This document shows positions 57,478-64,000 of a stretch of 64,000 nucleotides of DNA, one piece after another; the stretch's first letter is position 1; each line of letters opens with the position of its first letter. Source of the DNA: Chytridium lagenaria (lineage: Eukaryota; Chytridiomycota; Chytridiomycetes; Chytridiales; Chytridiaceae); NCBI GenBank assembly GCA_025449115.1, contig JAHLKC010000010.1:392571-456570 (forward strand), in the 5' to 3' direction. The translations under genes and the position numbers were made by a program. The notes beneath the pieces were generated by a model. That model made no database searches. It had not been told where the DNA came from and saw nothing but the letters and a program-made list of their open reading frames with translations.

Positions 57478-59729
57478 TTAATCGTAACAGTTTACATTCG
57501 TACACACAAGAAGACCTGGTGTCAAAGTTAAGATTCTCACAGGCTTCTTTATTTTCTCCACCTCCGTAATAAATATTAAAGGAGAAAGTTCGGACGTAAT
57601 CTTAACCCAGTGAAGTGGTTTGTAATCATCGTCCTCTTGTCTAGTTTCACGAAGAGGCATACGATAAGAAACAAGGCGCCTCTCTGAGTCTTGTGTCCAA
57701 AGAAATGAAATGATTTCCCCAATGTGAGTCTTGTCGATACGATGTAGCTTCCATCAGAATCTTACTTCCCGCCTTGTATGTTTCGTAATTAATAATGGCG
57801 CGGCCATGTTTAGCAAACATGAATTGGCGTGTTTTGTCTCGATCATCATCAAACACGCACGGGCCCTCGCGATTAACCCATGGTGATCCTTTGTTAGGAA
57901 ATTCGAATCTAGCGCGTTTCCGTTACCATACACTTACATTAATAAACTAACTAACCTGACGGGTATATTATTTGATTTCCCTTTCACCTGCCGCAGGACT
58001 TCCATGGTCATATTTGCTGAATATCTATCAAAGACTGATCTCGATACGTGAAGATAGTTAACATTGTTGAAGTGGTGTTTCAAAGTGCCAATGCATGCCT
58101 CAAAAACAAAACACCAATAATCGCGCGGCGGTCCAAATTGACGAATGGTGCGCTCCCAATGCCTTAGAAGATGTGTGTTTAAGGAAACCCAATCTGACGT
58201 GTTCTCCAGGGCTAAGAGGTTCGCGAGGCTCTCAATAAAATGGTCAATATCAGTCATGTCTTCTTTGCTCAGTGTGTGTTGAGCTAAAAGCATAATGATA
58301 CGAACGTAGAAGCACCAGTGCAGAAAGAGCCGCTTCATAGAGTCCGTATCGAGAAAACCCAGTTTGCAAATCATGTAAGGGGATGCCTCACAGAAAAGTT
58401 TGATGCCGTGCGCCTTGAGGCCTTTCCACTGCGATGGATTTGTGAACGAATAAGCACCAGTTTTTCCGTTAAGGCGACAGAATTCCCGATTTTCTTTCCC
58501 CAGCAATTCCCACTTTTTCTGAACATTCCCTGACATCCCATCCATAAGCCGGAAAAAGAAACGATTGCAATCTCCCAGGTATGCCTGATGCATTAAGTCA
58601 ATTACAATCGTTTCGGGTACATTGCAGCCCGGCCATTTCAGTATTTCTGAAAAACCATTAATCCCTTCCTTTGATAAATCGTAACTTTGATCCGAGTAAG
58701 GATTTCCCACGCGGCCACGGTTAAGGCTAAACAAGGTTCTCATATCATCTGCTGTCCGCAACGGATGTTCAGTAGCGTCACGAATTGAATTGTGCGGTAC
58801 GGTGCATACATGGCAAGGTCTGGAACACTTGACGGAGGGAGAAAACCCACAAATCCCTTTCCTTGCGGGTATATCACCTAATATGATCCATACAAACGCG
58901 AAGACACAATATAACGTCGAATCTATGAGCATATCAACGCCTTTAGAAAGCTGATTGAGGTCTTCCGTAAATAAACTCAGCAGCTTATTATCTCCGGCAA
59001 GCTTATGTGAGGTTTTTTTGCAGAGCAGTATCGGCACAACTCCAAGAGACTTTGGCCGACCACGGAAAGCTCGACTGATTTCGCCAGCGGATACCATGAA
59101 TACTAGATGCTTCAGGTCATGTTTTCCAACTCCCTTCCAACCAAAGTCGTCGTTATAGAAGTATAGATGTAAAAACAGCGGTTTTGCGCGTCGGTTCCGA
59201 CAGCTATCAAATCGAGGCCTCCAAAGATGCTTGTTCTATCAAGCAAACCAATCCAGTCACTCCCTTCCCAGACGTTCTCATAACCACCATCGTAACCTTC
59301 TGCAGTACGCACACGATCGCGCAAAGATGATGGAGTTGTTAGATAAGGTATTGTGTGGATGGCGTTGACGGCAATAATATCCTCCCGAATATGCGGAGAC
59401 GAGAGCCAAATCTTGACCACAGTAGATATTGAGAGAAAAGGAACCAGATGTCTTTCTGTCATTGTTGCTGTACCAAAGGAAGCAGTAAGTGGTAATAGCC
59501 CTGCTTTGGCTGATATACGAGAAACACGTTTGATGAGGCTATGAAGACGCTTTGGAGGCGGATTTATTGTTGAAGTGTACATCCATGGAAGGCTTGCCAC
59601 AGCATGATAAGTCCGATGGGTTATGTTGTTTTCCATGACAATAAGATATAAATCAACGACATTCTTCAGGTAGTCGTTACCATCAATAATGGCAATGAGC
59701 TTGCTAAGGTCGTAATTTTCTGTGTACAA
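57478..59729 (-). CDS. tnp2-type transposase (CACTA/Plavaka-like)
   Basis: Three consecutive frames read as one transposase. N-terminal piece 59729-59112: SLIKRVSRISAKAG and GLDLIAVGTDAQN. Middle 59097-57934: GDIPARKGICGFSP, SRPCHVCTVPHN (zinc-like Cys), IVIDLMHQAYLGDCNRFFF, HLLRHWERTIRQFGPP, FVFEACIGTLKHHFNN, all typical of the tnp2 transposase family (PF02992-like). C-terminal piece 57856-57478: AKHGRAIINYETYKAGSKIL, SYRMPLRETRQEDDD. Frame changes at ~59105, ~57900 and ~57700 mean it is inactive or carries indels. It would excise and insert the element by a DDE-type mechanism (Asp, Asp of DLMH, Glu of FE). Confidence 0.75.
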
Positions 59730-59760
59730 TTAGTAATTGCAACGTATTGTGATCTTCTCT
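57478..59760 (-). mobile_element. CACTA/Plavaka-like DNA transposon, ends undefined
   Basis: Body defined by the tnp2-type transposase. Terminal inverted repeats and target duplication were not found. The element may extend to the inverted motif cluster at 53.5 kb on one side; the other end probably lies near 59.8 kb where coding stops. Confidence 0.55.
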
Positions 59761-60350
59761 TGACCCATCCCTCCCTACCTAGCTTCGACTAGGGGGTAGG
59801 GGAGAAGAGTAAAGGAGTTGCTCCAGCAGAGCAAGTCCACAGAGCACCTAGGGGACAGGATGTACTCCTGAATCTAAGTGATGTTGTTGTTGTTTGGCGA
59901 TGGTGTGGGTGAGTGATCGCGAGGTTCTGCTTAATTAAAGGGAGAAGGGAACGTGTTTAGTATCTTCTATGTCGACTTACCTTGCTAATAAACCAATATG
60001 AGCACCAGATCGTCTCCTGGCGATCGGGGATGGCTGAAAGCCTCCTTGCCTTCCTGCTATGGCACCTTTTGGAACGTGATGATCTCGTTGCCTCACGAGC
60101 TGGCACAGGGTAACCTCACTCATCACCTGCCTGCAGCGTCGATCACCGGCTCGGGGATCATCAGAGGTGGAATGTAGCCGACCAAGCCTAAGCTAAAGGA
60201 CACTGACAATGAGGAGGACCCTTGGGCTCCCATCGCAGCCTTCTGCTTCAGACAGCTGGATTGCGGCTTCACCAGGTGGCAGGGGGTAGAGGGGTGGGCT
60301 GCCATCCAAGAAGGAGTGAAGGGAGATCACGGCGAGGCCACGCGCGTGAG
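59730..60350. other. region between two mobile elements
   Basis: About 620 bp with higher GC than its surroundings and no supportable gene. Short frames at 60123-60407 overlap each other on both strands and look like chance. Confidence 0.4.
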
Positions 60351-60369
60351 ATAGAGGATGGGGGATCAA

Positions 60370-60689
60370 CTCAATATCAACCACTTAATTCAACATGTAC
60401 AAATTAAATCAAGAAATCTCTCATATTAAAGTAATACACAAAATACAAATAAATAACAGACACAACATATGCACACACACATAAACGGCACATATGCGCG
60501 CCACCTCCTTCAATAAAAACCCTATAAACGTGGGGAAAAACTATATATAAAAAACCCAAAGGGAAAAGAAGGGAGGATTCAATATGACGCGTAAATATAC
60601 GCGTCGACGCGGGATATAACGGAACTCAACGGACTTAGACAAAATGTCCTTATGAGCCATAGGCCATGTGAATAACGTAATTCTTCACA
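60370..60689 (-). repeat. probable 3' LTR of the chromovirus (inner edge at 60689)
   Basis: On the minus strand a purine-rich tract (AAAAACGGGAGAA, 60702-60690) is followed at 60689 by TGTGAAGAATTACG, a classic polypurine tract/LTR start, 43 bp past the polyprotein stop. Downstream it is AT-rich. The outer end (…CA) and the target duplication could not be placed, so 60370 is only nominal. Confidence 0.5.
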
Positions 60690-60732
60690 TTCTCCCGTTT
60701 TTAAGAAAAGACTTACGTGAGAAAAGTCTAAC

Positions 60733-63629
60733 TTAGCTGTCAGAAGTATAAGAACTATCTGTGAATATATCAAAGCTTGCATTATCGGCAAGTCTATAAG
60801 GCCAAGTATTGGCAAGGGTTATATAATTGTTACCGCCTAGCATCTCTATAGCTAGTGGTACTTCAAAGTTATTATCAGGATAATCATCATAAAGATTATT
60901 ATCTATATCAGGTTCCAACTCAGGAACGTCATTGTCAATAGCATTCTGGTCATCAGAATCTATGGGTACAGCTTGCCGTAAAGTACGTTTAGCCTTGCGC
61001 TTACGTTTCTTTAGGGGGCTAGGAGGGGTATCATTAGGATACCTTCATCTTCATCCTCACTACGATAACCATCATTATCTTCAGGCATTGTGTAGGATAT
61101 GGGCTTAGGCGCAAGTCTCTTGCGGCCAGCATTCTTTTCATATACTACTCGTAGAGCATATGCTGTGGGCTGTGTCTTAGCAACGCGGTCCCAGTAATCT
61201 TTAACTATGGATGAAGGTAAGGCCTCTTCATCCATGAGAAGGTTATGCGCGGTCCCATGACCGAGCCATTTAACATAATACTTATACTTTTTGTTATGAG
61301 AATCATAAGTATGATAATCCAGTTTCTCAACATAGAACTCAGGATCATTATAGTCAGCGTCGGCGACTTCTTCATCAAATCGTCGAAACAATTCGCGATT
61401 AACTCCAACTGCTACCTTATTCTTAGGCATGCGTCTAATAACTTGGAGTTCTTTCCATGCTGCGATTTCAGCAGCAAAGTCATCTGAAGCTACTTCTGCA
61501 GATGCAGCATTAGCAGTTTCGGTAGGCGGCAAAGACTCAAATGGTCTGAGCCTAGCAGCGTTAGCAAGTCGTGATAAGAGCTGGCCTCCAGGGAGGAGCT
61601 CTACAACTGTGTATCTATTGCTGTCCATAGATTTACTAAGGACACGCATAGGGCCAGCCCATCTAAATTGGAACTTCTTAGTGGGGGCATTTTTGTTCTC
61701 TTTCCCTCGACGTTCAGTCTTCAAGGGGACAGAGAGCCATACCAGGTCGCCAACATCAAACGAGTGTTTGTTGCGACTGGGTTTATTTTGTTGCGCTCGT
61801 CTCTTGCGTTTGAGTTCTGCACGCAAGAGTACAGCTTTTGAATAGGCTAGTCTAGCAGCTAGCTGAGTAACATAATCTTTAGCCGCCAAACGATCATCAT
61901 CATCGTTGAGGGATTCCTTGACAAAGTCCTGAAGAGCTTGTCGAGTATTCATGAGCACACTCACATGTGTGTCAGTGTCTATATCATCTTCAGGAGAAAC
62001 ATAGTCATCCTGATCGTCATTGACTTCAAGTTCAATGATTCTCACATGCCGTGCAGGTCCATCGTCAACAAGGGGACGGCCAGCGTTGAGGTGTATAATA
62101 TCTGGGGAAAGTACCAGAGTGTTGTTGACATATAAGTTCATGGCGTTGTCAACAAATATGGGGTAACTGCCACGCAAATGCGGGCGTTCAGTCATACAGC
62201 CATTATGAATAATAGATACATAGGCATCTTTTTCTTTCCCATGCAGGTCGTTTTAGCTTTACGAGTTAACGAATGCATCTGGGAAGATTCATTCCTTCCA
62301 AAGGATCTCCATTGGAAAGTGTGTCCAAGTCTCTTCATCGAGTGGATGTGGACAAGGTAAAATAGATCATAACTATATTTCTTAAGGACGTCAGCTATGA
62401 GCAAGTAAGGCTCTCGACCATCAGTCCGAGCAAGTCCATGAGCAGCTCGCGCTAAGCGGCCGTCAAAGAAATGTAGCTGTTCAGAGAACATAGCAAGTAT
62501 TTTAGGAAGAGCCTCTGCAGTATTTCTAGTAGTGGAAACAGCTATCAGAGGTTCTTCTCCTGTCTGAGCCCACAATCGTGGGTCAGGATATTCTTCCGCA
62601 AACACATCGTCTGTGGGATAACCAAACTTGAGGTCAGCCGGCGTAAACGCTTCACGGCCAAACATCATCATGAATGGGGTTTCATTTGTGGTCTGGTGGA
62701 CCGTTGTTCTGTATGCAAACAACACATAGGGGAGTATTTCATCCCAATCGTCATGTGTTCTTTGGTTTATATACGCACGTATCATCTGGCATAGAGTTTT
62801 GTTTGTTCGTTCAACTAAACCGTTGGCCTGAGGCCAATACGGCATAGAGAAGGATTGTTTCATTCCTAGTACAGTGGCAACTCTTTTAAAAGGTCACTAG
62901 GAAATGGTTGTCCTTGATCCGAGTGTAAGGTCAAGGGAATTCCGAAGCGGCAAAAGCATTGCTCCACAACTATTCTAGCAATGGTGTTTGCTTCTAAGTC
63001 GGGGACGGCAAAAGCATCAGCCCAACGGGTAAAGTAATCTGTGAGGACAACAATGTATTTGTTGCCACGTTGGCTAGTGTTCATAGGACCAACGATATCA
63101 ATGGCGACACGGTGATATCAATGGCGACACGGTCCCAAGGTCTATGACCAAAGGGTATGGGCCTCACAGCACCTTTTCTAGTCAAATTATCTTTAGATTG
63201 TTGACATGTAGGGCATCGTCGTATATATGCCTCTAAGTCCTTTTGGATAGTAGGCCACCAGAACCTATCTAGGGTAGTGGCGATAAGTCTGCGAACACCG
63301 AGGTGTCCTCCAGCCATCATATCATCATGGACGGCATCAAAAGCAACGTCCTGAAGTCTTTTGGGGACACATAAAGCGACTCGCACTGGTGATCGTCGCA
63401 TAAGGTAGTCCTTCACATAGAGTACGCGGTAGAGAACTCTACCACGCATTACCATATTCTGGGCATTCATTAAAACACCCTTTCTAAGATCAGGATCCTC
63501 AGGAAGGATTCCTTTCTCAAGAAACTTGATGACGTCAGCAAATCTCAAGTCATTTCTTTGGGCTTTAAGAAAGTCACCAGATATTTGTCCATTAGCCATG
63601 AAGGCATTGGGGACATTTATTCCTATCAT
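60733..63629 (-). pseudogene. Ty3/gypsy integrase polyprotein with chromodomain, disrupted
   Basis: Reading from 63629: LRFADVIKFLEKG, H2C2 zinc finger (GHLGVRRLIATTLDRFWWP, CPTCQQSK), DRVAIDI, then the integrase core (YIVVLTDYFTRWADAF, LTLHSDQGQPF, PQANGLVERTNKTL giving the D,D,E set), a GPY-like region (FDVGDLVWLSVP, FQFRWAGPMRVL) and a chromodomain (EFYVEKLDYHTYDSHNKKYK, YYVKWLGHG). A C-terminal basic tail (PLKKRKRKAKR) and acidic end stop at 60733. Breaks: a 20-bp tandem duplication at 63094-63133, a frame change at ~62864, one at ~62193, one at ~61030. Reverse transcriptase and protease would lie beyond the right edge. Confidence 0.85.
63094..63133 (-). repeat. 20-bp tandem duplication inside the integrase
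   Basis: The unit GATATCAATGGCGACACGGT occurs twice in immediate tandem (63094-63113 and 63114-63133). The extra copy adds 20 nt and shifts the frame exactly where VAIDI should run on into the integrase core. Confidence 0.9.
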
Positions 63630-63994
63630 TGCAGAAGGCCCAGGGTTGTTTGGGGCTTATGCGGTGGCTCTTGATCAGGTAAGTCAAGTGCCGGCAATGA
63701 GATCATGTTGTCATAATCATTGTGGTGAGCATCGCTGTGCTCTAAGACCAATTCAACCATTTCATGGTCAGTCAGTGACGCCACAAAATGGTGGTTGACA
63801 TTCCATTTGCAAGGAATTCGTTTATCTACAAAGGCGTAGTCTATTCTCCAAACAGCTTTATAGAACTCTGTTGGATCATGCCAAGTATATCCTGGCGTAT
63901 GCGGATGGCTATGACGAAATCCATCCTTAAAACCTAAGTTAATGAATGAGCTAAGCCAGTAGCGTTCATCGTTGCGGAATCCAGAGTATCCCAT
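63626..63994 (-). CDS. exonuclease III-like (EEP) endonuclease domain, partial
   Basis: Read from the right edge: GFRNDERYWLSSFINLGFKD, FRHSHPHTPGYTWHDP, VWRIDYAFVDKRI and LTDHEMVELVL match the C-terminal half of the endonuclease/exonuclease/phosphatase fold (RIDY and the SDH-like TDH motif). These are typical of AP endonucleases and of LINE endonucleases. It runs directly into the integrase polyprotein with a one-base shift near 63630. The start lies outside the window. It may be part of the same element, a nested second element, or a host gene hit by the insertion. Confidence 0.6.
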   Translation of the reverse strand: MGYSGFRNDERYWLSSFINLGFKDGFRHSHPHTPGYTWHDPTEFYKAVWRIDYAFVDKRIPCKWNVNHHFVASLTDHEMVELVLEHSDAHHNDYDNMISLPALDLPDQEPPHKPQTTLGLLQ

Positions 63995-64000
63995 AAAAAT

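Larger units (their letters stand above)
60370..64000 (-). mobile_element. Ty3/gypsy chromovirus retrotransposon, 3' part
   Basis: Integrase, chromodomain, polypurine tract and LTR edge in the correct order on the minus strand mark a chromovirus. The element is truncated by the window edge and its coding frames are broken. Confidence 0.75.

Overview
This 64 kb window is nuclear DNA of an early-diverging, zoosporic (chytrid-like) fungus. The evidence is protein-coding genes split by very small GT-AG introns (mostly 31-50 nt), fungal-type genes (an Itc1-type ISWI subunit, a Ygr210-type GTPase, a mitochondrial carrier), and gene types that Dikarya lack: a class C GPCR, a PHD-type prolyl hydroxylase joined to a Skp1-type GlcNAc-transferase, and TKL kinases. 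The taxonomic placement is inferred from gene content. No rRNA, tRNA or CRISPR was seen.

Left part (0-16.5 kb), mostly housekeeping: a helical ORF and a coiled-coil protein (-), the hydroxylase/GlcNAc-transferase fusion (+), a RING-H2 ligase (-), a CS/Sel1 tail-anchored protein (-) divergent by only 27 bp from a Ygr210-type GTPase (+), an Itc1/ACF1 remodeler subunit (+), and a convergent mitochondrial carrier (-).

Middle part (16.8-53.2 kb), a surface and signalling region: a galactose-oxidase-fold membrane protein that has lost its copper ligands, a polyQ coiled-coil protein, a YecM-like protein, a short-chain dehydrogenase, a membrane glyoxal oxidase with intact ligands and a Cys-rich lectin-like insertion, a GNAT acetyltransferase, a class C GPCR, a Ser/Thr-rich single-pass protein, two small single-pass proteins with a shared Cys-rich ectodomain, a receptor kinase with an ectodomain of the same pattern at its C-terminus, and a soluble kinase-TPR protein. 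The recurring layout is N-terminal cytosolic part, one membrane helix, C-terminal extracellular Cys-rich or copper-oxidase-fold domain. I infer a carbohydrate or surface sensing gene neighbourhood.

Right part (53.2-64 kb), mobile DNA: a long unknown minus-strand protein gene, a tnp2 (CACTA/Plavaka-like) transposase, and a Ty3/gypsy chromovirus fragment (H2C2 zinc finger, integrase, chromodomain, start of an LTR) that runs off the right edge. It is broken by a 20-bp tandem duplication and preceded by an exonuclease-III-like domain.

Many conserved genes need one or a few single-base corrections, nearly always beside short homopolymers, to read through. This looks more like residual assembly indels than wholesale pseudogenisation. 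Gene limits below are best models built by splicing by eye.
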